Source: Bacillota bacterium
Lineage (GTDB): Bacteria > Bacillota > Clostridia > Lachnospirales > Lachnospiraceae
DNA: 64,000 nt
Assembly (NCBI GenBank): GCA_023418475.1
Contig: JAEZZO010000055.1
Location: 61,042 to 125,041 of the forward strand
Reading direction: 5' to 3'
Below the pieces are notes generated by a model. It was not told the DNA's origin. It ran no database searches and saw only the letters and a program-made list of their open reading frames with translations. Position numbers and translations under genes: made by a program. This document shows, in pieces, positions 18,037 to 25,498 of this stretch (the first letter of the stretch is position 1; every line of letters begins with the position of its first letter).

Positions 18037-19331
18037 TTTGGAATGAAACAAAAGAATGCATGAGCAGAGATGAAATTCATAACCTGCAAAGTGCAAGACT
18101 TAAGAAAATGGTTGGCCATGTATATCATAACGTTGAATTTTACCGTAAAAAAATGCAGAAAATGGGCCTGGAACCCGGTGATATCAACGGAATCGATGAT
18201 TTAAATAAACTACCCTTCACCACTAAGACGGATTTAAGAGACAATTATCCTTTTGGACTGTTTGCTGTTCCACAGTCCGAGGTAGTGAGAATTCATGCCT
18301 CCTCCGGAACCACCGGCAAGGCAACCGTTGTTGGCTATACCCGAAGGGATATTGAGATCTGGCAGGAATGTGTGGCACGAGTTCTTGCGATGGCAGGCGT
18401 GGGGACGCAGGATAAGATACAGGTGGCTTATGGCTACGGATTATTTACCGGCGGTTTAGGACTTCATTATGGTGCTGAAAATCTGGGTGCGACGGTTATC
18501 CCGATGTCAACCGGTAATACCCAGAAGCTTATTACCATGATGCAGGATTTTGGAGCAACCGCTATAGCCTGCACCCCTTCCTATCTGTTACATATTGCAG
18601 AGACACTGGAGGAAGCAGGTCAGATTGAGAATATCAAACTGAAAGCAGCAATCTGCGGTGCAGAGCCATGGACGGACAACATGAGAAAACAGATAGAAGA
18701 TAAACTGCACCTGAAAGCGTATGATATCTATGGCTTAAGTGAGATCATGGGACCGGGTGTTGCGGCGGACTGTGAATACCATAAGGGCCTTCATGTATAC
18801 GAAGATCATTTTGTTCCTGAGATTATAAATCCTGAAACACTGGAACCTTGTAAAGAAGGAGAAATAGGAGAACTGGTATTTACAACTCTTACAAAGGAGG
18901 CTCTGCCGTTGTTCCGTTACCGCACCAAGGATCTGACCAGTATTTCCTATGAAAAATGTGAGTGCGGAAGAACTCTTGCACGAATAAGCCGTTTCAAGGG
19001 CCGTTCTGATGATATGTTAATTATCCGCGGTGTAAATGTATTCCCATCCCAGGTAGAGGCAGCTTTACTGGAAATTGTGGAAACGAGCCCGCACTATATG
19101 CTGATCGTTGACCGTGTCAATAATCTTGATATCCTTGAGGTACAGGTGGAAGTAGAAGAGCGCTTCTTCTCGGATGAGATTAAACAGCTGGAAAGTCTTA
19201 CACAGAAGATACACCGCGTACTTCAGTCTGCGCTTGGCCTTTCAGTAAAGGTTAAGCTTGTGGAACCAAAGACAATCCAAAGAAGTGAAGGAAAAGCCAA
19301 AAGGGTTATAGACAAAAGACAATTGGTATAG
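18033..19331 (+). CDS. paaK: Phenylacetate-CoA ligase family protein (second copy)
   Basis: 432 residues with the same landmarks as the upstream copy: HASSGTTGKATVVGYT, YGLSEIMGPGV, GRSDDMLIIRGVNVFPSQVEA and a terminal SEGKAKRVID. The two proteins align over their whole length with many differences spread throughout, so this is an old duplication and not a recent repeat; different aryl substrates or directions are plausible. Its ATG overlaps the stop of the ACT gene (ATGA). It is followed after 88 bases by a second ACT gene, so the unit ligase-ACT occurs twice here. Confidence 0.92.
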   Translation: MIWNETKECMSRDEIHNLQSARLKKMVGHVYHNVEFYRKKMQKMGLEPGDINGIDDLNKLPFTTKTDLRDNYPFGLFAVPQSEVVRIHASSGTTGKATVVGYTRRDIEIWQECVARVLAMAGVGTQDKIQVAYGYGLFTGGLGLHYGAENLGATVIPMSTGNTQKLITMMQDFGATAIACTPSYLLHIAETLEEAGQIENIKLKAAICGAEPWTDNMRKQIEDKLHLKAYDIYGLSEIMGPGVAADCEYHKGLHVYEDHFVPEIINPETLEPCKEGEIGELVFTTLTKEALPLFRYRTKDLTSISYEKCECGRTLARISRFKGRSDDMLIIRGVNVFPSQVEAALLEIVETSPHYMLIVDRVNNLDILEVQVEVEERFFSDEIKQLESLTQKIHRVLQSALGLSVKVKLVEPKTIQRSEGKAKRVIDKRQLV

Positions 19332-19419
19332 GTAGCGTCCCCTTTTGGCTTTGGCCAACAGGGTAATTATTTTAAGATACGGGCTATGTGATTAAATTGA
19401 GAAAAAAAGGAGGGGAATT

Positions 19420-19866
19420 ATGGTTATTAAGCAATTATCTGTATTTATCGAGAACAGGGAAGGTAGATTAGAACGCGTTACAGAGGCACTTAAAGAACAT
19501 AGCATTAATATCGCATCTTTTAGCCTTGCAGATACATCTGAATATGGTATGCTCAGAATGATTGTATCCAATCCGGAAGAAGGCCGGCGAGTACTAAAAG
19601 AGGAAGGATTTTCCGCAATGCTTACCGATGTGATTGCTGTTAAGATCGAACAGAAACCGGGTACCTTGCATGAAGTGTTGAAGGTCCTGTTTGATGCAGG
19701 GATTAGTGTTGAATATATGTATACCCTTGCAACTGCCGGAAGGAATACCTCCATCATCATGAAACTTTCAAATTTAGAAACTGCTATGCAAGTATTAAAG
19801 GCAAACCAGTATGAAATATGTAATGCAGAAGAAGCGTATGAACTGAATCATTCTGTCGATAAATAA
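19420..19866 (+). CDS. Tandem ACT-domain protein (second copy)
   Basis: 148 residues with two ACT-like halves, VIKQLSVFIENREGRLERVTEALKE-type text at the start and VKIEQKPGTLHEVLKVL from about residue 70. It resembles the ACT protein at 17611 in length, order and opening residues (both start with QLSVF motifs) but is diverged. AAGGAGGGG precedes the ATG. It closes the arylacetate operon. Binding of an aromatic amino acid as a feedback signal is inference from the fold and the neighbours. Confidence 0.87.
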   Translation: MVIKQLSVFIENREGRLERVTEALKEHSINIASFSLADTSEYGMLRMIVSNPEEGRRVLKEEGFSAMLTDVIAVKIEQKPGTLHEVLKVLFDAGISVEYMYTLATAGRNTSIIMKLSNLETAMQVLKANQYEICNAEEAYELNHSVDK

Positions 19867-19869
19867 TAT

Positions 19870-19924
19870 TTGACACAATAGCGAAAGAGTGTTATGATGT
19901 TCTTGTTGTCGAAGAGATCGACAA
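19870..19924 (+). promoter_or_regulatory. Cold-shock gene promoter and 5' hairpin
   Basis: TTGACA (19870-19875) and TATGAT (19893-19898) are 17 bases apart. At the predicted 5' end of the mRNA is a hairpin TTGTCG (19906-19911)/CGACAA (19919-19924) with a seven-base loop. The promoter starts within a few bases of the stop codon of the ACT gene, so the cold-shock gene has its own transcription unit. Confidence 0.75.
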
Positions 19925-19956
19925 TTAAATTATTTTTTATTTTGGAGGAATTATAC

Positions 19957-20157
19957 ATGAACAAAGGTACAGTAAAGTGGTTCAACAATCAAAAAGGTTT
20001 TGGATTTATCTCCGACGAACAGGGCAACGATGTATTCGTACATTACAGTGGTCTTAACATGGACGGCTTCAAATCTTTAGAAGAAGGTCAGGAAGTTCAG
20101 TTCGAAGTAGTTCAGGGAGCTAAGGGTCCTCAGGCAACTAACGTAACAAAATTATAA
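19957..20157 (+). CDS. Cold-shock protein (CspA family)
   Basis: 66 residues, one OB-fold cold-shock domain. RNP1 is KGFGFIS and RNP2 is VFVHYSG, both intact; the start MNKGTVKWFN is typical. It binds single-stranded RNA and DNA and acts as an RNA chaperone. TTGGAGG lies before this ATG; an upstream in-frame ATG at 19894 would overlap the promoter and adds a tail foreign to the family. Short leader with a 5' hairpin; a strong terminator follows. Confidence 0.96.
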   Translation: MNKGTVKWFNNQKGFGFISDEQGNDVFVHYSGLNMDGFKSLEEGQEVQFEVVQGAKGPQATNVTKL

Positions 20158-20260
20158 TCAATGTTGGGTTTACAGTGTACCTTTTTCTAAACTATAAATT
20201 TTGTTTTTAAGCAAATAAGTTTATAAAGAAATAGTGTTATATTGTTGGAAACGATTGATT

Positions 20261-20304
20261 AAAGGTTATCCTTAAGTAATGTTCTTAAGGATAACCTTTT
20301 TTTG
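20261..20304 (+). terminator. Intrinsic terminator after cold-shock gene
   Basis: AAAGGTTATCCTTAAG (20261-20276) pairs perfectly with CTTAAGGATAACCTTT (20284-20299), followed by TTTT. Sixteen base pairs with a seven-base loop. Confidence 0.93.
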
Positions 20305-20323
20305 ACCAGTTTTATTTTATAAA

Positions 20324-20358
20324 ATAACCCGCATATACGCAGCGTGTATATGTGGGTT
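20324..20358 (-). terminator. Terminator for the ECF S component gene (minus strand)
   Basis: ATAACCCGCATATAC (20324-20338) pairs with GTGTATATGTGGGTTAT (20342-20358) with one or two G-T or bulged positions. On the minus strand it is followed by TTTTATAAAATAAAA, so it suits the gene ending at 20405; with A-rich DNA on the other side it may act both ways. Confidence 0.7.
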
Positions 20359-20404
20359 ATAAAAAATACAGATTGTTACACAGATTACGGTCCAACAGGG
20401 TGAA

Positions 20405-20905
20405 TTAATAATTACTATTATAACGGATTTGTAATTGCTTAATGACATTGTGCAAGGGCAGGAACAAACATAAAGTTATAATAAAATTGGATACACAATG
20501 AATAACATCAAACGGAATTCCTGCAATCCAAAAAGCAACAGCGCCGGGAATTCCCATAGTAAACAAATTAATAATAGCAAATAATCCACCAAAGATTAAT
20601 CCGTAACCACCGGAAATAATAGCCCACAGTAGAGGGGAATATTTATTTCTGTTTAATCTTGCGATAAAATATAAGATTGCCCAAACGTATAGATAACCAT
20701 ACCACCATGGTCCAATACCATAAATCAGCCCTTCTAAAAATACAAAAATATAGATGATATATAAAGTTTTTCGACCAAAGAGTATGGTATAGAGAATAAT
20801 AAGTACAGTAACTAATTCTACATTTGGAATAAGACGTAAAGCCACCTGTGCTGCAAATAATATCGCACTCAGCATAGCAATCATTACGATATCCCTGATC
20901 TTCAT
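20405..20905 (-). CDS. ECF transporter S component (substrate-binding membrane protein)
   Basis: A 166-residue protein with about six hydrophobic helices, starting MKIRDIVMIAMLSAILFAAQ, a typical beginning for S components of energy-coupling factor vitamin importers. Further on are YGIGPWWYGYLYVWAILYF and a C-terminal helix ITLCLFLPLHNVI. The start at 20905 is chosen because GGAGG lies five bases upstream; the ATG at 20917 would overlap that site. It follows a DUF4430 (transcobalamin-like) gene by 47 bases, which points to a corrinoid or another vitamin as the substrate; this is inference. The EcfA and EcfT energising subunits are not in the window and would be shared. Confidence 0.78.
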   Translation of the reverse strand: MKIRDIVMIAMLSAILFAAQVALRLIPNVELVTVLIILYTILFGRKTLYIIYIFVFLEGLIYGIGPWWYGYLYVWAILYFIARLNRNKYSPLLWAIISGGYGLIFGGLFAIINLFTMGIPGAVAFWIAGIPFDVIHCVSNFIITLCLFLPLHNVIKQLQIRYNSNY

Positions 20906-20952
20906 TGATGCCTCCATTAGAAGTACAATTTTAGGTAATCTGATAGTGCAAT

Positions 20953-21357
20953 TTAATATCCTGTAGTTAGCGTAATTTCGTAATGATCTCCATCGGTTAT
21001 AGGCGTTTGGTCGGCACTGGTGTTTACGTTTTCACCATCCTTTGTAATACACCACCATTCCTGTTTGGTCTCATTGGCTGTGTGTCCATTTACCTCTGTT
21101 ATAAATAAACCGTAATCACCCTTGGTGCCCTTCACAAGATTTTTCTCCTGAAGTGCCTGGCCCAGGTACTGTGCATCCGTATAAATGGTAAAATCATTAC
21201 TCTCTTCTTTGGGAACGATAACCTCAACCACAATCTTTTTGGAACCTAAGTTAGTTTTTGGCTTGTTCTTATAATAAATACCCAGCATAAGAAGGGCAAT
21301 AACAAGCAATACACCTAAGGCAATCAGCAGCTTTATAAAATTTTTGTCTTTTTTCAT
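20953..21357 (-). CDS. DUF4430 / transcobalamin-like C-terminal domain protein, membrane-anchored
   Basis: 134 residues: short basic N-terminus MKKDKNF, one membrane helix (about 8-30, LLIALGVLLVIALLMLGIYY), then a single outside domain of the DUF4430 type, with VVEVIVPKEESNDFTIYTDA and KQEWWCITKDGENVNTSADQT followed by YEITLTTGY. This domain resembles the C-terminal domain of vertebrate transcobalamin. It would present a ligand to the S component encoded next. The start at 21357 has GGAGGT just upstream; extending to an in-frame ATG at 21435 would translate through a terminator hairpin and adds 26 atypical residues. Confidence 0.8.
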   Translation of the reverse strand: MKKDKNFIKLLIALGVLLVIALLMLGIYYKNKPKTNLGSKKIVVEVIVPKEESNDFTIYTDAQYLGQALQEKNLVKGTKGDYGLFITEVNGHTANETKQEWWCITKDGENVNTSADQTPITDGDHYEITLTTGY

Positions 21358-21382
21358 TTTTACCTCCATACAATAAAATAAT

Positions 21383-21411
21383 AAAAAAACCTTTACCCAG
21401 GCGGGAAAAGG
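21383..21411 (-). terminator. Leader terminator/attenuator before the DUF4430 gene
   Basis: On the minus strand CCTTT-t-CCC pairs with GGG-t-AAAGG around the loop GCCT (21390-21411), followed by seven T residues (21389-21383). It lies between the promoter and the ribosome site, so it can only be regulatory. An upstream CCACCC segment could pair with the 3' half of the stem as a competing fold. Confidence 0.75.
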
Positions 21412-21446
21412 ACTATAAAAACAGGCGGGTGGCATAACTACTGCTT

Positions 21447-21475
21447 AGTATAGCATTTGGTATAAATTGTGTCAA
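21447..21475 (-). promoter_or_regulatory. Sigma-A promoter for DUF4430-ECF S operon
   Basis: On the minus strand TTGACA (21475-21470) and TATACT (21452-21447) are 17 bases apart. Transcription would start near 21440, giving a leader of about 80 bases before the start codon at 21357. Confidence 0.82.
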
Positions 21476-21531
21476 TTGCTACATCGCACAAAAACAGTAA
21501 CATGCGTTATATACATTACAGGAATAAAGTA

Positions 21532-21560
21532 TTTATTATTTCATCACAGTATGCTATAAT
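21532..21560 (+). promoter_or_regulatory. galM promoter
   Basis: TATAAT at 21555-21560 is preceded by TGC, an extended -10 element, with a weak TTTATT 17 bases upstream. The start codon is 39 bases downstream. Confidence 0.65.
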
Positions 21561-21598
21561 TTAAGAAAATTTATGAATTAGGGTAAGGAGTAGAAAAA

Positions 21599-22657
21599 AT
21601 GAATGTAACACAAAAGTCTTTCGGAAAAACAAAAAATGGGGAAGAAGCTACATTATATACCATAACAAACGATAATGGAATGAAAGTATCGTTTACAGAT
21701 TATGGTGCACATATTGTTAATATTATTGTCCCTGATGCCAAAGGAAATATGGCAGATGTGAATTTAGGCTTTCGTAATCTGGAAGGTTATGAGCAAAACG
21801 GACCGGGATTGGGAGCTTTTATCGGAAGACATGCAAACCGTATCGGGGGAGCAAAATTCGAAGTAAATGGTAAGACCTATGAGCTTGCGAAAAATGATGG
21901 TGAAAATAATCTTCATAGTGGTCCTGTAGGATATAATCAATTTATGTATGAAACAGAAGTATATGAGGATGAAGATATGATAAGTATTGAATTCTCCAGA
22001 TTAAGTCCTCATATGGAGCAGGGTATGCCGGGTAATCTGGATGTTAGTGTGACCTATAGCCTGACAGAAGCAAATGAGCTCGTAATTGAGTATCTTGCGG
22101 TGTCGGACAAGGATACTATTGTTAACCTGACAAACCATTCTTATTTTAATCTCGGTGGACATAGTGCAGGCTCCGTTCTAAATCATAAATTGTGGATGAA
22201 AGCAAACCAGTTTACTCCGACAACGAAGGATCTGATCCCGACCGGCGAAGTAAAAGAGGTTGCAGGCTCGCCAATGGATTTTACAACAATGAAAGCCATT
22301 GGCCAGGACATAGAGGCAGACTATGAACCATTGAAAATAGCGGGAGGATATGATCATAATTATATTCTCGATATTAGCGGAAATAATGTAGAAAGAGTAG
22401 CAGAGCTTGTGGATGAGAAGAGCGGAAGAAAGATGGAGGTTTTCACCAATCTTCCCGGTATGCAATTATATACAGCAAATTTCCTCACACCACTTAAGAA
22501 TACTAAGGATGATGCAAAATATGAGAAGAGAGTCGGAGTATGCTTTGAAACGCAGTATTATCCTAATTCATGTAATATAGAGAGTTTTCCTTCCTGTTTC
22601 TTAAAAGCGGGTAAAGAGTATGATTCTGTGACAATATATAAGTTTTCTAATCAATAA
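21599..22657 (+). CDS. galM: Aldose 1-epimerase (galactose mutarotase)
   Basis: 352 residues, full length for GalM. It interconverts alpha and beta anomers of aldoses in the cytoplasm. Family landmarks: NRIGGAKFEVNGKTYEL, NLHSGPVGYNQ, the catalytic His in LTNHSYFNLGGH, and the catalytic Glu in VCFETQYYPNSCN. GGTAAGGAG precedes the ATG. It has its own promoter and a terminator behind it, so it is a single-gene unit and not part of a galactose operon. Confidence 0.95.
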   Translation: MNVTQKSFGKTKNGEEATLYTITNDNGMKVSFTDYGAHIVNIIVPDAKGNMADVNLGFRNLEGYEQNGPGLGAFIGRHANRIGGAKFEVNGKTYELAKNDGENNLHSGPVGYNQFMYETEVYEDEDMISIEFSRLSPHMEQGMPGNLDVSVTYSLTEANELVIEYLAVSDKDTIVNLTNHSYFNLGGHSAGSVLNHKLWMKANQFTPTTKDLIPTGEVKEVAGSPMDFTTMKAIGQDIEADYEPLKIAGGYDHNYILDISGNNVERVAELVDEKSGRKMEVFTNLPGMQLYTANFLTPLKNTKDDAKYEKRVGVCFETQYYPNSCNIESFPSCFLKAGKEYDSVTIYKFSNQ

Positions 22658-22747
22658 GAATGACAGTTAATAAAGCATCCTGCAAGGAAGCAATAATTGT
22701 GTATAATACAAAAATCCAGCTTTGATGAATTGAATAAGATAATTAAC

Positions 22748-22785
22748 AAATCAAGGGTGAATACTTCGTCCTTGATTTTGTTTTA
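22748..22785 (+). terminator. Terminator after galM
   Basis: AAATCAAGG (22748-22756) pairs with CCTTGATTT (22770-22778), followed by TGTTTTATTT. It ends the galM transcript about 90 bases after the stop. Confidence 0.8.
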
Positions 22786-22797
22786 TTTATGACAAAA

Positions 22798-22899
22798 TAA
22801 AGTTTTCTTTCAAAGATATACCCGTGCCTTTCACTTTTTGATATCTTTTCAAAAGTGAATAGGCTTTAATAAATAGTTTGAAAGTGGTTTTCTTTCAAA
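22798..22899. repeat. Modular palindromic repeat, copy 1 (inverted relative to the copy at 63891)
   Basis: About 100 bases that match the reverse complement of 63891-64000 almost throughout. The shared order is: end palindrome TTTGAAAG..CTTTCAAA, ATACCCGTG, central hairpin arm TTCACTTTTTGA with its partner AAAAGTGAATAG, GCTTTAATAAATA, and a second end palindrome. Here the first end palindrome is shortened and the central hairpin is worn. There is no open frame. It lies between the galM and upp terminators. Confidence 0.8.
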
Positions 22900-22927
22900 C
22901 ATCTATCCTTTACATGCATCACAATAA

Positions 22928-22950
22928 ATGAAAGTTCAGGATACTTTCAT
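22928..22950. repeat. Short palindrome ATGAAAGT..ACTTTCAT
   Basis: ATGAAAGT (22928-22935) and ACTTTCAT (22943-22950) form a perfect eight-base stem with a seven-base loop, lying between the dispersed repeat and the upp terminator. With the galM terminator, the repeat and the upp terminator it accounts for the 360-base gap between galM and upp. Confidence 0.45.
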
Positions 22951-22955
22951 GGTAA

Positions 22956-22991
22956 TAAAACAAACAGGATTACCTCAAAAAGGTAATCCTG
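22956..22991 (-). terminator. Terminator after upp (minus strand)
   Basis: CAGGATTACCT (22965-22975) and AGGTAATCCTG (22981-22991) form a perfect 11-base stem with a five-base loop. On the minus strand it is followed by TTTGTTTTATT. Confidence 0.88.
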
Positions 22992-23017
22992 CCTGCTATT
23001 GATAATATGTGACAATT

Positions 23018-23647
23018 TTACTTCGTTCCATAGATTCTATCACCGGCATCACCAAGTCCGGGAAGAATATATCCTTTTGCATTTAATTTTTCATCCAGAT
23101 TGCCGATATATACTTCAACATCAGGATGAGTTTTGGTTAGCCGTTCAACACCTTCCGGAGCTGCTATCAGACATAAGAAATGAATTTTGGTAAGGCCTCT
23201 TTTCTTAAGAAGATTTATTGCAGCGACAGCAGAACCACCAGTTGCTAACATAGGATCAACAATAAATATTTCACGATCCGCAGCATCGGAGGGAAGTTTA
23301 CAGAAATATTCAACCGGTTCCAGAGTTTCTTCATTTCTGTATAAACCTACATGACCAACTTTGGCATTTGGAATAAGGTTTAAGATACCATCAGCCATAT
23401 GAAGCCCGGCACGAAGTATCGGAACAATGCATAATTTTTTACCGGCAATTTCCTTCGCAATCGTTTTTGTTAAGGGTGTTTCGATTTCGATATCAGCGAG
23501 GGGAAGCTTTCTGGTAGCTTCATAGCAGATTAACATTGCAACTTCCGATACAAGATCTCTGAACTCTTTCGTTGATGTATTTTTGCGTCTCATAATACCT
23601 AACTTATGCTGAATAAGCGGATGGTCCATGATAGTTACATTTGACAT
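23018..23647 (-). CDS. upp: Uracil phosphoribosyltransferase
   Basis: 209 residues, the standard length. It converts uracil and PRPP to UMP in pyrimidine salvage. PRPP-binding motif FIVDPMLATGGSAVAAI, plus LVPILRAGLHMADG-type text (VPILRAGLHMADGIL) and the C-terminal GLGDAGDRIYGTK, are all intact. GGAGGT lies before the ATG on the minus strand. It is a single gene with its own terminator; a possible -10 element TATAAT lies about 45 bases upstream on the minus strand. Confidence 0.97.
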   Translation of the reverse strand: MSNVTIMDHPLIQHKLGIMRRKNTSTKEFRDLVSEVAMLICYEATRKLPLADIEIETPLTKTIAKEIAGKKLCIVPILRAGLHMADGILNLIPNAKVGHVGLYRNEETLEPVEYFCKLPSDAADREIFIVDPMLATGGSAVAAINLLKKRGLTKIHFLCLIAAPEGVERLTKTHPDVEVYIGNLDEKLNAKGYILPGLGDAGDRIYGTK

Positions 23648-23917
23648 TTTTCTACCTCCAAAGTTTATACTGAAATTTTCTAACGTATATTATAACAAAT
23701 TAATCTATGATATAAAAGCTAAATTTGATAATTTTATTACGAAATCCTATTTATTTTCTTATCTTACCTATTTTGTCTGCTGAAATGAAATGATTAGGTA
23801 GTTTTCTGACGATTTACGATGAAAATAAGAATAGTTAATATAGGTGTGTATACGAAATATATCATTTTGTAATAGTAAAGCGTCAAAAGAAGCGGGAGAG
23901 GAGAACATATTTGGAAT

Positions 23918-25000
23918 ATGGAAAATAAATTTTTTCGAGCTCTGGTGGTTGATGATAATGAAGTTAATGCATTGATTTTAGCCTGCATGCTGGATGAGCT
24001 GCTTGATATTTCAACAGACTGTATTAACAACGGTATGGATGCTGTATATATGTCTGCCCGAAAAAAATATAGTATTATATTTATTGATCATATGATGCCA
24101 AATATGGATGGGGTTCAGACGACGACTGCGATACGTTATCTAACAGCAGATGAAGCGACAACTGTCATTATTGCTTTAACCGCTGATGTAACAGAAAATA
24201 TCAGGAGACGTTATAAAAAGGCAGGCGCGAATGATGTTTTAATGAAGCCGCTGGAAAGAACAGATTTATTATCGATTCTACAAAGATGGTTTCCGTATCT
24301 GAAGACGGAGGAGATAACGGCAAGTCAGACAGGTATTGATTTGCAGGAAAAAAATGAATGGTTTCATCAATTAATAATAATGAACGATGAAATTGATTTT
24401 GCAACAGGACTTCGAAATGCTTTAGGAAATCCTGATCAATATATTCATATCCTGGAGATATCTCTGCAGGATTTACAGATATGCTATGAAATTATTTTGA
24501 AGGGTCAAATAAAGAAGTCTCTAAAAGAAATACAGATGGGTGTACATAAATTAAAGAATGTATGTTACGGAATCGGAGCAGGCGTATTAATAGAAAATAC
24601 CATTTTATTTGAACAAATCGTAGCAACAGGAAGTAAAGCTGAAATAGAGCAGGAATGTGAGTTACTAATTGGGAAGTTAAGTAGTTTGAAAGAAAAATTG
24701 CAGGTAACTCTTCAAAGTTACAGGGATAATGAGAGTAAAACAGGAAAGAAAGAAAATCAAACAGTAATGTCGAAGGAAGAATATGAACACTGCCTACTTA
24801 CTACCATATATTATATCAGAAGATATGATTATTATGCGATTATTAAGGGGATGGAGTGTCTGGTTTCCTGTGGAAGAGTGGAATTAATACAAGAATTTGA
24901 AAAGGTTCTTATTGAAATCAGGGAATATAAGTATGAACAAGCATTGGAACGGATGTTGAAAATAAAAAACAAGACAGTAGATGAAACTGTCTCTGAGTAA
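23918..25000 (+). CDS. Receiver-Hpt phosphorelay protein
   Basis: 360 residues. An N-terminal receiver domain (about 6-125) has acceptor D57 in FIDHMMPNMDGVQ and Lys in VLMKPLE. From about 150 comes a helical region with an Hpt motif, GVHKLKNVCYGIGAG, whose acceptor would be H210. There is no DNA-binding or enzymatic domain. The last 110 residues are helical and unassigned. It resembles the C-terminal phosphorelay end of hybrid kinases, here as a separate protein. A kinase partner is not adjacent; the hybrid kinase at 6358 is one candidate. GGGAGAGGAG lies about 15 bases before the ATG. Confidence 0.8.
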   Translation: MENKFFRALVVDDNEVNALILACMLDELLDISTDCINNGMDAVYMSARKKYSIIFIDHMMPNMDGVQTTTAIRYLTADEATTVIIALTADVTENIRRRYKKAGANDVLMKPLERTDLLSILQRWFPYLKTEEITASQTGIDLQEKNEWFHQLIIMNDEIDFATGLRNALGNPDQYIHILEISLQDLQICYEIILKGQIKKSLKEIQMGVHKLKNVCYGIGAGVLIENTILFEQIVATGSKAEIEQECELLIGKLSSLKEKLQVTLQSYRDNESKTGKKENQTVMSKEEYEHCLLTTIYYIRRYDYYAIIKGMECLVSCGRVELIQEFEKVLIEIREYKYEQALERMLKIKNKTVDETVSE

Positions 25001-25037
25001 GATATTATTAGCTCTTATTGGGGTATAGATAGAGGAG

Positions 25038-25082
25038 AAGCCCGGTAATAGGGGGGGAGGGTAGCTACCGGGCTTATTTTAT
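25038..25082 (+). terminator. Terminator after receiver-Hpt gene
   Basis: AAGCCCGGTA (25038-25047) pairs with TACCGGGCTT (25066-25075), followed by ATTTTAT. The loop holds an unusual run of seven G. Confidence 0.8.
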
Positions 25083-25245
25083 GAAAAAAATTATCTTGTA
25101 AGCAATATTGAATTAGTAAATTAAAACTATTTTACCTATGAAAGAGATATTTTTATGTCAGCTTTAATTTATTTTTGATTATAAAAGACATATATGATGA
25201 ATGTATGGATATATTATGAACATTCTGTTAATATTTCGTTTTTAA

Positions 25246-25259
25246 TTGATCTAAATCAA
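25246..25259. promoter_or_regulatory. FNR/CRP-type palindrome TTGAT-N4-ATCAA
   Basis: A perfect match to the FNR-class consensus, TTGAT CTAA ATCAA, in the 498-base gap before the small membrane protein gene at 25499. It lies about 250 bases from that start codon, and no clear promoter could be paired with it. The rest of the gap is A+T-rich with no gene, RNA or repeat that I recognise, apart from the terminator at its left end. Confidence 0.35.
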
Positions 25260-25498
25260 AAGAAAATGAAAAATAAATCGTAGTAATGTCGTTAATAGTG
25301 ATAGATTATTTAGGAAGCAGATACAGTATTTGCAGAGTTTTATTTTGTGTCCTCGGCGAATAATAGTAATATAAAAATAACTTTATGAACCCGAATTGTA
25401 AAGTTACTTGAGATAATACATGTTAATTTCTATAGAGTGTGTTCACGAATGCAAAAAGGAATGTAATTCTTATAAGGTAATTGAGAGTGGGTGATTTC

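Noticed and set aside
21358..21435. Extended start of the DUF4430 protein, or a 26-residue leader peptide
   Set aside because: It would run through the terminator hairpin, has no ribosome site before its ATG and is atypical in composition, while the ATG at 21357 has GGAGGT.
21357..21440. Cobalamin riboswitch before the transcobalamin-like gene
   Set aside because: The leader is about 80 bases, against roughly 200 for the known class, and I found no B12-box pattern.
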